A stretch of DNA of 64,000 nt from Buddleja alternifolia (GCA_019426215.1 CM033394.1:11552195-11616194); one strand, 5' to 3'; positions 37,955-50,789 are shown, counted from the first letter of the stretch. Notes: generated from the letters alone by a model not told the origin. Numbers and translations are program-made.

Positions 37955-39290
37955 GAGAAATAATATCATGCATGCGATCCACATAGCAAACCAACATTGT
38001 CCACCTCGTACAACATTAAAAAAGACCCTACTTTCCAAATATGCATGGGGGTCCTGGTTGTAAAAGGAAAGTTCCAGAAGTTGAGAGGCTATAAAGTAGT
38101 AAATAGTAATCAACACTTGTTTTATGGCATACCTCACTCTTAATGCACACTGTATTCTTTCTTTTTTTGGTAGTTAATTAATGCACACTGACTTCACCCA
38201 TTATTAACAGTTGATAATGCTATTCTGGAAATTAATTGTACCCCACATTAATTCCATCAATCATCCAAGCATGGTTCAAAATTTCTTTTCTTTTCCACCG
38301 AAACATTCGAAAAGTTTCTGTTTTTCAACTTACGGAAAAGAAATCACCATATAGTTTCGAAATTACATTGTTTCCTAGGAAACTCTTAATGTTTCTAATG
38401 TTTCCATGGAAACTCTCAATGTTTCCATGGTTTCTATGTTCGTTTCCATGGAAACATAGAGAGTTTGGTAATTTCTTTTCAAAAAGATTTGCTCTATCGC
38501 AAAGACAACAGAGCTCTCAAATCTCTCAATATAGGGAAAAATGTTAAAAAAAGAGAAGAAGAAGAAGAAATGAAGATTAATAAATTTAACAATCAAATAA
38601 ATATTTATTTCACCAAGAAGCGATTTTTTATCATACGACTCAATATGAAGATTACTGTATTATCGATTAAAGTAATTTTTTTCATATAATTTGTAGATGA
38701 GTTTGAAACCATGGTATCAACCATATTAACTGTTTATTTTTTTTCACGACAACACTTTTAGAATTTTTTATTTTACAATTTAAGTTACTAAAATTTTATC
38801 AATTATATGTTCTGTGAATGTTTAACTTCAATCAAACATTACCACTTTTCATTTTTTTTCACGACAACACTTTTAGAATTTTTTATTTCATAATTTAAGT
38901 TAGTAAAATAATATTAGTTATATGTTATGTGAATGTTAAACTTGAATCAAACGCTACCACTTTATTTATTAGTGTAATTTGATCGATTATTGATGTAGAT
39001 GTATAAATATTTTACACAGCTATTATTTTTTCCTAGTAAAAAAAGGAAGCAACCCTTTTTTACTTCTTTTTTCACCTTGTTTCTAACATTTTTCAAGTTT
39101 TCCATATTGTTTCCAAAACGTTTCCGATACGTTTCTTATATTTAAAAACTCAAAACTTATCATCGAAACGAAATTTTAATCCTTACATCCAAGGTTGTTC
39201 CCATATGCTGTTACTGGAAGTTAATTAATGATGACCGCATTCTACACGTTTTCTACGTGGAATATTAATAGATATGTTGTACGATCCCAT
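37955..39290. repeat. Dispersed ~400-bp module, copy C, split by an insertion
   Basis: Aligns with 1115-1540 and 11244-11650, but ...CATCCAAG | GTTGTTCCC is separated by the element at 38270-39185. The minus frame 37931-38137 repeats those in copies A and B. It runs into the ~182-bp tandem repeat at about 39286, as copy B does. Confidence 0.6.
38270..39185. mobile_element. hAT-type non-autonomous element, 916 bp
   Basis: Flanked by perfect 8-bp duplications CATCCAAG (38262-38269 and 39186-39193). Copies A and B of the module show the empty site. The ends CATGGTTCAAAATTTC and (reversed) TAAGGATTAAAATTTCG are imperfect inverted repeats. Near 38385-38460 the palindrome TTTCCATGGAAA and related GTTTCCATGG words recur several times. 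No transposase is coded; the short frames are not genes. Confidence 0.85.
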
Positions 39291-40140
39291 TCTTGTAGCG
39301 TTACAAATTTTATATGAAAGTTTACAATTTATATGTTCAAGTCAAAACTTAAAAATGCATGAAAAAGAAAAAAAAATGAGCCGAAAATAAGGAAAAAGTT
39401 ATTATTTTCTTTGAAAAAATGCACAAATGTTGTTTTGTCGTATTTTTTCAAACGGGCATCAAAATGATCTCATTCTTATGGCGTTACAAAGTTTATATTA
39501 AAGTCTACAATTTATATGCTCAAGTCAAAACCTAAAAATGCACGAAAACGGGAGAAAAATGAGCCGAAAATAAGGAAAAAGTCATTATTTTCTTTGAAAA
39601 ACTGCTCAAATGTTGCTTTATCGTATATCTTTAACCGGGCATTGAAATGATTCAATTCTTATGGTGTTACAAAATTTATATGAATGTCTACAATTTACAT
39701 GTTTAAGTTGAAACCAAAAAATGCACGAAAAATGGAGAAAACTGAGTCGTAATTAAGGAAAAAGTCATTATTTTTTTTATTAAAATTCTCAAATGTTGCT
39801 CTTTTACTTTGTCGTATTTTTTCAACCGGGCATCAAAATGATCCCATTTTTGTGGCGTTACAAAATTTATATGAAAGTCTACAATTTTTATGTTTAAGCC
39901 GAAATCTAAAAATACACGAAAAAGGTAGATAATTGAGCAGTAAATAAGAAAAAAGACATTATTTTCTTTAAGAAAATGCTTAAATGTTGCTCATTTGCTT
40001 TGTCGTATTTCTTCAATCGGTCATTGAAATGATCCAATTCTTATGTGGTTACAAAGTTTATATGAAAATCTACAATTTATATGTTCAAGTCGAAACCTAA
40101 AAATGCACAAAAAAGGGAGAAAAATGAGCCGAAAACAACA
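39286..40140 (+). repeat. ~182-bp tandem repeat, second locus
   Basis: Four to five units in forward orientation with the same landmarks as 27843-29555, about 10 kb away. The final unit ends ...GAGCCGAAAACAAC. Confidence 0.8.
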
Positions 40141-40179
40141 AAAAAACTATTAAATAATCCGTAATTTAAAAAAATAAAA

Positions 40180-40487
40180 AATTGAAGACATCATTATAAA
40201 TGAGATCTTCTATTTTTCAATTAAAAAAAGAAAAGAAAAATGATGAAGACAGCATATGAGATGCCGTCTTCTATTTTCCAATTAAAAAAAGGAAGAAAAA
40301 TGATGAAGACGGCATATAAGATGCCGTCTTCTATTTTTTAATTAAAAAAAAAGAAAAATATGATGAAGAATGCATATGAGATGCCGTCTTATATTATTCT
40401 TATAATTGTTTTCAAATTATATTATCTTCGGATTTTTTTTAAATTTTGTATTATTTTAATAAAAAAACTCTAATATTACTAGTATGT
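40180..40487. repeat. Palindromic ~60-bp minisatellite, copy 2 (inverted)
   Basis: About four units with GATGAAGACGGCATATAAGA and GATGCCGTCTTCTATTTT phrases; each unit can fold on itself. The flank TTATTTTAATAAAAAAAC is the reverse of the entry sequence at 1649. It is followed at about 40488 by CTAGTATGTGCCCCACG, which on the minus strand resembles a Helitron 3' end (...CTAG). That last point is weak. Confidence 0.55.
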
Positions 40488-40844
40488 GCCCCACGCTATA
40501 CACGAATATCATATATAAAAATGTATAAATAAAAATATAATCCACAAACAATTTACTATTAATATACACTAAAGCCAATATATGCATCATGTTTTTTATG
40601 AGAATCTTAGTCTAACAAATATGACTACTACTCTATAATAGTCTAATTTAAACTAAACTGATGAATCAAAAAAAGAGATATTCGAAAGTGATCTGGATTT
40701 AAATGATAATATATAAAATTTTATATGTATCTATTCAATTTAAAGAGTAAATATTTAGATGAATATATTTACTGATTTGATTGAAATTGTAAAAATATTT
40801 ATTATATATTTTACATATATCCAGAATGATTACAAATGAACATA
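40488..40844. other. AT-rich unassigned stretch
   Basis: Contains the CTAGTATGTGCCCCACG phrase at its left border, then simple AT-rich sequence leading into block R3. No gene, TIR or target duplication is seen. Confidence 0.3.
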
Positions 40845-43190
40845 ATTAATGATGAAAAGTAAAAAATAATTTCTTATAAAGAATAACCATGTATTCATTT
40901 TATTTAATTTACTAATTACAACTATGTGACGGAAAATTATATACAGTATGAAAGATTGCACAAATTTATCAATAACTAAGAAAAGAAACCATATAGTATT
41001 AAAGAGAAAATATATCAATAAGGAAAGCAACAAATTATGCAAGTAAATTAAGGTTTTTTTGTTTTATTGACAGAGAAAAGAGAGAGAATAAAAGTATTGA
41101 AAAATGGGAAGGATAGAATAATTTGCCTCAAGAATTATATTTCTTAAAAAGAAATATTAAAAACTACTGTAAAAGATAACTCATTGAGATCACTCTTAGG
41201 CAATTTTAAAAAAGCAAAAACTATGTGAGATTATCAGATAGGGTAAAAAAGATAAGAATAAAATTAATATCGTATTTGCCAAAAAAGGTAAAAGAAAAAA
41301 GGTATTATAAAGATATAAAAATATTTGAATTTCAAGTAACCCAAAAATAAAAAATAATAAAAACTCATCAAAAGAAATGATCCGAACAAACCCAAAAAAA
41401 AATATGGACATTAGAATTAACGAAAGAATAGTCGTCATATATCTTCCCGCATGCAAAAGTAAATTATTTCAAGTGAGAATATATTAGTAGAGAAACTACA
41501 ATGGAATTATTAAACAAAGCATTATAGGCACAAAGAAAATAGGGTGAAATATAGTCTGCACTTGAAATATAACCTTTCATCAAATTTGTGGCTTCAAGTT
41601 TTGATTTAAATTTGTTTTCTTTTGTTTTTTAATGTTTGTGTGGGGGTGGGGGTGGGGGTGGGGATAATTGTTAACTGTAATACTTCAGCTGACAATGTGT
41701 ATAATGAGCTAAATTCAATTTATTCCTTTGTTGAACTTAAGTGTCATAATTTATAAAGATTGGGTACTCGAGTGTAAAAATTAATAGATTAGATATCAAA
41801 GTGCTCTGACCGACATAGGTTGGGATCGAAAATGCATTTCACCCAACATGCAATGTATAAAATGAAAAAAAAAAAAAAGATTTGTGAAAGAAAAAAGAAC
41901 TAAAAAAATATGACTTACTATTGTTCAAGGAAAAAAAAGTGAAGTTCGGAGACAAAGAGAAATATAACCAAGAAAGTTAAAAATATAGATATCATGACAA
42001 ATAGAAAAAAGGAAAAGCAGCCTCAAATTTTGCTAGCAAAACTCACATGGCAACCTTTAATGATATATGCATGTTCTTTTGAAAAAAACCAACATTATCT
42101 GTGCATCATAAAGTAAAAGGTAAGAAAATAAAAATATGATATGTTATATAAGTGTCAAAAACAAAAGAATTCAAATAATATAATACACATTAAATCAAAT
42201 TATACATAAGGTACATATACTTAATAGCCTAGAAAAATGTGTATATTTTCTAAATAAAATCCAAGCATATAAATAGTTTTACGAAATATTTATAAACGTC
42301 AGCAAAAGTACTAATATAAAATACATTATGAAATTTTAAAAAAATTAAATACAACCAATGATATATTTTAGAAATGCAAAAAAAAAAAGACGATAAACTT
42401 ATAGGGAATATGTAAAAGTGAACACATAGAACAAATCTAAACCCAAATGAAGAGAAAGACCAAATGATGATAAATACAAACATCACAACATATACACATG
42501 CATGCATGGTAAAGATATAATATTCAAAACACGAATAACAAATACAATGATATGTAGTAATAATATAATGAATATCCACGCATCATAAAGTAAAGGGTAA
42601 GAAAATAAAAATATAATATATGTTATATAAGTGGGAAAAACAAAAGAATTCAAACAATAGAATATACACATTAAATGAAATTATGCATAAGATACACACT
42701 TAATATCCTAGAAATAATGTGTATATTTACTTAATACAATCAACTCATATAAATAGTTTGACAGAATAGTTATAAACGTCAACAACAATATTACTATAAA
42801 ATATATTATGAAATTAAAAATTATGTACTTTTAAAATACAACCAATGATGTATTTTAGTAATACAGGCAAAACTAGATAAACATACAGAAAATATGTAAA
42901 AGTGAACAAATAGAACAAATCTAAACTCAAATGAAGAGAAAGCCAAACATTTTCTCCAACGGGTCTAAAGAAAAGAATTTAAGAAAGACGAATTCATGTA
43001 GGCTCTAGAGAAGAAATATTCAAGATTTTTCATTTTTTTTTTGAATATCTATCAATTGTAAAAATAAAATATCACCCAAAGAAGAAGAAAACAACAATCT
43101 TAACATGATTATCTTCAAATTTTCTGCAACTTAATTTAAAATGCTAAATAGATATAAAAAAAAAACAACCGAATCCCCCATGGTAATAAA
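40845..43190. repeat. AT-rich block R3, copy 2 (cut by a copia LTR)
   Basis: Aligns with 29556-31790, including the ~465-bp tandem duplication and the MULE-type end near 41760-41840 (GACCGACATAGGTTGGGATC). It also has a GGGGGT repeat near 41640-41665 that copy 3 shares. It stops at CCCCCATGGTAATAAA, where the copia LTR begins. Minus frames (42250-42579) are hydrophobic repeat shadows. Confidence 0.6.
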
Positions 43191-45020
43191 TGTTGGAAAA
43201 TCGATTCAAAATCGAACTCATATTGGTACGCAGTGGAATTAAAATGGAGACCTAACTCTTATGCGCACATGCATGACATCAAAAAAAATTAAAACATACA
43301 TACTATGGCTAAAGCAATTAATTAAACACTTTAATTAATAATAATAATTATTACTATTGCCTAATTATAGCTAGCAATTAAAAGACTAATTAATTAAATA
43401 CTTTAATTAAAAAATAATTAATTGCATCGCTATAAAAGCAATAATAAATAAACAAGGGAAAATACCTTACTCCGAAGATTAGAACTCGCTGGTAGAAATC
43501 ACCTCAATCGAAAGTAGTCCTTCTTCTTGAAGCAATCGGAGCTCGTCCTACCGCAAATCCTTCTTTGCAATGCCTCAACAAACTCGGGGAGTGTGGGCTC
43601 CAAAAAAGTACTACTAGAACAAAACTCCTTAAAAGGAATTTTATTTTCTTGAAAGCTAGCTTGTTCTCGTAAAGTTAGTTGAGAACTACTTGCCTTCGTT
43701 GTTTCAAGTTGTATGTTCTTGAACTTCCTTATCAACCCCTTTATATAGGGAGAAAGGATGAAAAACCTTGTATTTTTCCTATGTGGGATCCCAAGCAAAG
43801 ATATAGGAAAATTAAGGGCTAGAAAAGAAGATTAAGGAACTCTAGGTGGCGGTGCCAGCTGGGCGTGTGTGGCACACGCGCCAGCTAGCACCGCCTCAGC
43901 TAGCCATGCGCGCGTGATTGTCACGCATGCGTCTCCACCTTTTTTTTTTTTAGTTTAAAATTTAAATATCTTCCAAAGATATTTCCCACATATTTTTCAT
44001 CTAAGTTCAAACTTATCCATCTAATGGATTCTTTAGTATTTATTTGTAGAGTTTCGATTTGAGATTTGCGAAGGGACCTTAGGGAAAATTAATTTTAGCT
44101 CCAAGTAGATTAAATCAAATTATCATCACATGGTAACATTTAATACCACTTAACAATATTTAACTCCACAAGCTAAATATTGTTGCACTCTAAAATTAAC
44201 ATCAATTTATTCTTGAGTTCTCATTCTTTCGTAGAGAAATATTTCATTAACTCCTCTATTGAAATATCCGTGAAGAAATAAAATTAGGACTACTATCATT
44301 TTATTTTTCACATCTTATCCTATAATGCTCAATTTGCTTCTTATCAACTTTCCAAATGAAAAACTAGTTTTCATATATATAATTTCAGTGACACTTCACT
44401 CGAAATACTTTGACCAAAGTTTTAGAAAAGTTGAACAGTGCAAATCCATTATAGGGATATATCTTATCTCTCATGGAGATTATAGATTCCATATAAATGT
44501 CCTTTCCAATCACATTCTTATGTCATTACCCAATGTATAAAGTATATTGGTCACCCAAGACCTCACTTTTGAATACATCAAAGCAATGTACACTAGATGC
44601 ATTAGTCCATAACAATCATACGATTAAGAGTCATGGTTTCAAATTATTTATTTTCGATAGTAGTCAAAATAAATAATTTGATTGGTCTGGTTCAGTGTTC
44701 AATCTCATTGATTTACACGAATATACTATATACCGAATTCATATTCCCATGATTAAGACAAATCATCAAATATAGCATATTATAGTCTTCAGCAAATAAG
44801 ACGCTCATTCTTATCACCGACTACAACCCATTTATAATAACATATGATATACGTAATCCCAGTCTTTCATGGAACATCACTTCCATTTGGATTCTCATAT
44901 GTAATTATGGACTATGTCTATCTCATAGGACATTTAATAATACTCATAACTTATAATATATAATTTATTTATTCATAATAAATACATTAAATAATTGGAT
45001 TTTAGGGCACATCCCTAACA
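43191..45020 (-). mobile_element. Copia-type 3' LTR, ~1.83 kb
   Basis: Minus strand: starts TGTTAGGGATGTGCCC next to a polypurine tract (45021-45032, AAGTGGGAGAT plus one base) and ends CGATTTTCCAACA at 43191. TG...CA ends and the PPT fix this as the 3' LTR of a minus-strand element. A 99-residue frame at 43499-43798 falls inside the LTR and is unrecognised. The outer flank is ATAAA; the matching 5' side is not present. Confidence 0.75.
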
Positions 45021-45640
45021 ATCTCCCACTTGCCCTTAAAATCAATTAGTAGTATATCCAGCATACTCTCGTCTCATTTAGATAAACAAAACTCTTTTGT
45101 GCCAATGCTTTTAGAAAGGGGATCTGCCAGATTATACATGAAAACTAACTCGGTTTCTACAATCGCATTGTAGTCTACATATTTTGTAATATGTGTCGCT
45201 GCCATTTATGACTACTAAAATATATAGAATTAACTATGTAACCAGATATCTCATCGGTATGTGATTGGTATTAGTCCAATTCTAATAAAATCCAGCTCAT
45301 AAAAATTTCTTTAAGCCAATAAGCTATTTTAGCAACTTCATAAGTCCCCACTTATTCAGCTTATGTAGTTGAAATGGTTAATTCATAATTATACATATCT
45401 CCAACTAATAGTTCATTACATAGAAGGGTAGATACATATGCTGGTGGAGTGATCAGAATCACTATCTAAATAAATACATGATCTTGTGTAATTAATTGGT
45501 TCCAGCATTTCACTGAGATAGATCATCATATAACATATAGTCCTTCTCAAGTACTATAATATATGATTCACCAGTGTGGTTTAGGATTTAATTGATAACA
45601 GTTGACCTTTATTATCGCATAACAGATGTTTGACCTTTGT
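45021..45640 (-). pseudogene. Copia RNase H C-terminal remnant and PPT
   Basis: The minus strand near 45060-45200 reads YVDYNAIVETELVFMYNLAD then PLSKSIGTKEF, matching the ADPLTK motif at the end of copia RNase H, followed by a stop and then the PPT. Farther inside, frames are broken. The internal region ends near 45640 at unrelated minisatellite, so only the 3' tail of the element survives. Confidence 0.55.
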
Positions 45641-45649
45641 GTAACACTC

Positions 45650-45830
45650 AAAACAATTATAAAAATAATATAAGACGGCATCTCATATGCCATCTTCATC
45701 ATATTTTTCTTTTTCTATGTTTTAATTGAAAAATAGAAGATGGCATCTCATATGCTGTCTTCATCATTTTTCCTTTTCATTTTTAATTCAGAAATAGAAG
45801 ACGGCATCTCATATGCAAAATTAAGTCATA
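45650..45830. repeat. Palindromic ~60-bp minisatellite, copy 3
   Basis: About three units with AGACGGCATCTCATATGCC and TTAATTGAAAAATAGAAGA phrases, in the same orientation as 1640-1860. It abuts the copia remnant directly. Confidence 0.55.
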
Positions 45831-46396
45831 ATTTATAGAATTGCTAAACAAAGTCTTAAGCACTATCTACCAGTAACCCAACATGGCAAAATCTTGCCCC
45901 ATTTTGACTGCATCCAACTTATCAAAATAGTTACTAGTTACAACGTGCAACTAGCAATAAATCAAGTTACTTGATACCAGAGTAATCAAGATCAATTCTT
46001 AAAAGTTTATTTGAGTGTGGCTCGTTAATATAACAAATTAATTTCATATCTAAAGTTTTGAATCTCAACTCGATTAGTTAAATTATAAGTGCATAAAACA
46101 ATAACTTTCATCTCCATTATTTTTGTAAATGAGGTACATAAATAAATGTGCTACCTACTTCGTTGGTATGGAAATCAACAAAGAACAAACAAACTATGAG
46201 GATCCGACTCTTCTCCAATATAGTTTCTCTTCAATACTAACCAATACACATATATTCTACTAATTTTACTGTAATAGTGAATTTTCTTTGGCAGGAACGT
46301 AACTGAACTTGGCATTGCGAGGAAGATAACACGCCTTAAATTCACTGGCCCACGGTTCATCAAAGAATCCAAAAGGTCTAGAAGTTGGATGAGCAT
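45831..46396 (-). pseudogene. Unassigned segment with a possible captured exon
   Basis: Mostly AT-rich, but the minus strand from about 46395 to 46272 reads in one frame HAHPTSRPFGFFDEPWASEF then KACYLPRNAKFSYVPAKE, with balanced composition, and is followed by ACA|GTAAAA, a plausible splice donor. I do not recognise the protein. Another frame here (46175-46396) is the shadow. It adjoins block R3 copy 3 and is absent from the other R3 copies, so it may be gene sequence picked up by a transposon. Confidence 0.35.
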
Positions 46397-48725
46397 GGGT
46401 GGGGGTGGGGGTAATTGTTAAGTGTAATACTTCAGCTGACAATGTGTATATGAGCTAAATTCAAATTATTCCTCCGTTGAACTTAAGTGTCATAATTTAT
46501 AGAGATTGGGTACTTGAGCGTGAAAATTAATAGATTAGGTATCAAAGTGCTCCGACCGACATAGGTTGGGATCGAAAATGCATTTTACCCAACATGCAAT
46601 GTATAAAATGAAAAAAAAAATGATTAGTGAAAGAAAAAAGAACTAAAAAAATATGACTTACTATTGTTCAAGGAAACAAAAAAAGTGAAGTTCGGAGACA
46701 AAGAGAAATATAACCAAGAAAGTTAAAAATATATAGATATCATGACAAATAGAAAAAAGGAAAAGCAGCCTCAAATTTTGCTAGCAAAACTCACATGGCA
46801 GCCTTTAATGATATATGCATGTTCTTTTGAAAAAAACCAACATTATCTGTGCATCATGAAATAAAAGGTAAGAAAATAAAAATAGATATGTTAGATAAGT
46901 GTCAAAAACAAAAGAATTCAAATAATATAATACACATTAAATCAAATTATACATAAGGTACATACTTAATAGCCTAGGAAAAGTGTGTAAATTTTCTAAA
47001 AAAAATCCAAGCATATAAATAGTTTTACGAAATATTTATAAACGTCAGCAAAAATACTAATATAAAATACATTATGAAATTTACAAAAAATTAAATACAA
47101 CCAATGATATATTTTAGAAATGCAAAAAAAAAAAAAAAAGATAAACTTATAGAGAATATGTTAAAGTGAACAAGTGGAACAAATCTAAACCCAAATGAAG
47201 AGAAAGACCAAATGATCATAAATACAAACATCACAACATATACACATGCACGCATGGTAAAGATATAATATTCAAAACACGAATAACAAATACAATGATA
47301 TATAGTAATAATATAATGAATATCCACGCATCATAAAGTAAAGGGAAAGAAAAAAAAATCTAATATGTTATATAAGTGGGAAAAACAAAAGAATTCAAAC
47401 AATAGAATATACACATTAAATCAAATTATGCATAAGTTACACACTTAATATCCTAGAAATAATGTGTATATTTACTTAATACAATCAACTCATATACATA
47501 GTTTTACATAATAGCTATAAACGTCAACAACAATACTAATATAAAATATATTATGATATTAAAAAATATGTATTTTTAAAATACAACCAATGATATATTT
47601 TAGTAATACAGGCAAAACAAGAGAAACATACAAAAAATATGTAAAAGTGAACAAATAGAACAAATCTAAACTCAAATGAAGAGAAAGCCAATCATTTTCT
47701 CCAGCGGGTCTAAAGAAAAGAATTTAAGAAAGACGAATTCATGTAGGCTCTACAGAAGAAATATTCAAGATTTTTCTTTTACTTTTTTGAATATCTATCA
47801 ATTGTAAAAATAAAATCTCACCCAAAGAAGAAGAAAACAACAATCTTAACATGGTAATCTTCGAATTTTCTGCAACTTAATTTAAAATGCTAAATAGATA
47901 AAAACAACCTAATTCCCCATGGTACTAAATTCTATGATGTTCTATCAACCACCAAATGACGGTAAAATACAAACATCACAACGTATACACATGCACACAT
48001 AATGTAAATATAATATTTAAATACGAATAACAAATAGAATGATATATAGTAATAAATATAATTAAAATGAAATATGATGAATATAAAACCTAGAAAAACC
48101 CAAAAAATGCGGAAAATAAATTAATTAATGTCGCAGTTCCAAGATTTCTTACAGAGATAGAATTCACCAAAAATCAATTAGATAGTTGCTTCTTTAGTTT
48201 GGTGCAGATGGTATTCACACAATTATTCTCCCTGCTAGGTATTTCCAATAATTTGAACCCTACAAATGGCTAAAAAAGAATGATATGCATTAAAAATTAA
48301 TAATTAATTAAAAAGCAGGAAAGATGTGCAAAGCAATTTAAGACACCTTACGTGCAATATTGGGTGGTGGTGAGCTTTCACAATGTAGGTTTAATTTCTT
48401 ATAGAAGATGGTCCATATATTCAAAAATAAATAAGTGTAAAATTAGAAAAAACCTTTCAAATAGCCATATCGATAGGGATTCAGTGTCTATTTGTATTAT
48501 TTTACAATATTCAAGCGTTGTAGGCAATTTGAATTAAGATTTGAAAAGATATGATTACCAACTAATAATTGGATATAATTATGTTTATTTTTCAGAGTAT
48601 AAATAATCCTTTTATAAATGCAACCAACCAATCAAATTTTTTCATGATAATTAAAAAAACTCAAAATTATGATAAAATAGTATTTGGTTCAATTGCAATC
48701 AATGAAAGTCAAAGACCGCTCTGCT
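46397..48725. repeat. AT-rich block R3, copy 3
   Basis: Aligns with 29556-32360 and 40845-43190, including the ~465-bp tandem duplication. Near 48390-48635 it holds ~240 bp that copy 1 lacks, so copy 1 has a deletion or copy 3 an insertion. It leads into the LINE fragment exactly as in copy 1. Confidence 0.6.
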
Positions 48726-48731
48726 ATATTT

Positions 48732-49440
48732 TATTTTTTTTGAACAGAAACGATGAAATATTATTAAAGAATATCAGCCATAACAGCAGAGTTAACTTGC
48801 GGGGGCAGAACACTAGCCCCATCAAGATCCCCAATAGTAGAACGAGCTAACAAATGAGCGGGTAAATTGCCCGACCTTCTCACAAAGCTACAAGAAACAG
48901 AATTAAAGAAAGGAACCAAAGCTAACAAATCTCTAATCAAAGGACCCAAAGAGAAAAGATCCCGATTTTGTGCCCGAAGCTTGTTAATTAGAGATAAGCA
49001 GTTTCCTTCAACTTGAATATCCCGCCACCCCATATCCCTTGCCAGAATCATCGCCTCCTTCGCTGCTAAGGCGTCCGCCACCTCCGGACTGACTCCAAAC
49101 CGAAACCTTCGCTGCCTCCACGCCACACATGACCCCTGAGCATCTCGATCAATACTGCCTGCCCCCATAGCCTTAGGATTATCGAACAGCACCCCCGTCA
49201 AAATTCACCTTGATCATCTGACCCGTCGAGCGCACCCATCACGAGTCATGATCCTCCTTTGCTAACGGCGAACATACCTCTATAGCCTCATTGTACATGA
49301 TTCTATACGCCCTAGCTTTAATTGTGATAACATCAGGTGAAGAGGTAATCTTATCCATGATAGAAGAATTCCGATTATTCCATAAAAGACAACATATTGT
49401 GTAAACAAAAGAGGTAATCTTTTGTTTCGTTTCTCTAAAA
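48732..49440 (-). pseudogene. LINE 3' end with uninterrupted RNase H frame (copy 3)
   Basis: The minus frame 49201-48764 (145 residues) keeps RDAQGSCVAWRQRRFRFG, ADALAAKEAMILARDMGW, VEGNCLSLI and FVRRSGNLPAHLLAR, an RVT_3-type RNase H lacking its first strand. The NFDG start lies in another frame because of the same extra G as in copy C. Asn replaces the usual third catalytic Asp (EGN). The 3' UTR and T run (48731-48740) mark the LINE end. Upstream linker is readable to about 49400. It is the empty-site control for the 736-bp hAT. Confidence 0.75.
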
Positions 49441-50789
49441 AATTAAATAATATTTAATCTTATCTATTAATCAATTATCTCATTTGATGAATGATTAATT
49501 ATTAGCTCCATATTGAACATAATTCCCTTTAATTTTTTCTTTTGCAATTCCTTTATGTGCGAGTGGTGAACCAAAGGATCTATTAATTCCTTTTACAACT
49601 CCTTTTTTTAGATTCTTCTAAAATGGCATTGGAAGGAACCAAAGGATATGGGTAACACCTAGCCAATTTCATGGTCCACATCATAACTCAATTTGAGAAC
49701 GAATGAATATGATCATTCTAAACCTTTCCCGTCATGAATACGGTACGAGTATAAATCTTTTATTCTAATATACCAGTCAAGTGAGAGTACGGTTCAGTCA
49801 AACTCACTGACTGACCATATGCTTTAAGTCATAATAAGTCGAGATCACTAAGCATACTCTTGTGTCTAACATAAGTAGTCTCCATTGCTTTGGCTAAAGA
49901 CCTTTGACCTCACTCACTTACTGACCATATGCTTTAAGTCATAATAAGTCGAGATCACTAAGCATACTCTTGTGTCTAACACAAGTAGTCTCCATTGCTT
50001 TGGCCAAAAACTTTTGACCTCACTCACTTATGATTGTATAGGATAAATGTTCATTCACTTAGAAGAGAATAAATCCCTTCTTGGTAATCAGTAAAGACTA
50101 CAATCTGCCTATCAAGTTGCACTTCGAGGTTGACCCCCAACATTTTAAACATGATTCCTAAGGTCTAAGGTCCATGTGCATCTACCACAACTAATCAGTT
50201 CTGTTATTGATTGTTATAGAGTGAAACTCATTTGATAGAATCAATGCGAGTCGTGTTCGAACTCGTCGGTCCCACCGATGTGCCTATGATACAAGCTCCC
50301 ACTAACTCATAGTGTTCGATTGACACTTCCATATCCAAGCTCATGTCATACAAATCCAATTTCGATGTCCAATCGAAACCCTCTACGACTTGCGAATGAG
50401 TTCAGAGTTCAAGTACCAAATACTTCTAGTGCCATTCTCCTAACCCATGAGGAGTAGAAGATTCGCCTTGATTTCTTGGACTTAATATTGTCTACAAACT
50501 TACAAATGCCAATAAGTAAAACAATAGATAATATGAAGTTTAATTACAAGAAATAGGCCCTATACAATTTATCCTCTGTTGCATCTGAGGGAAACACCAA
50601 CATTTGTTTGGTTCAAGAAACCTGCTAGAGAAAGAGAGAAGATTATTATTTTGGTTTGGTTACTTGAGAAAATGAGAAGGAAAAAAGAATATCTAGGAGA
50701 GAAAATCTAATATCATTCGGTGATAAAAATGGTCGAAAACAAAGAACTCTTCTCACCCCATACATTTAACTTTTTTCTTTCTCAAAGTG
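49441..50789. repeat. LTR-like repeated segment (copy 3) with a private 110-bp tandem duplication
   Basis: Aligns with 7081-8345 and 33815-35066. Unlike them it carries a ~110-bp direct duplication starting at CTGACCATATGCTTTAAGTC (about 49811 and 49921). No gene is seen. Confidence 0.5.

Noticed and set aside
40488..40510. Helitron 3' end (CTAG with GC-rich stem) on the minus strand
   Set aside because: The hairpin is not convincing and no 5' TC end or AT target could be paired.
42250..42579. Hydrophobic membrane-like protein (also at 30968-31177 and 47091-47327)
   Set aside because: Ile/Phe/Tyr-rich translation of AT-rich repeat; lengths differ between copies and there are no start-site or promoter features.
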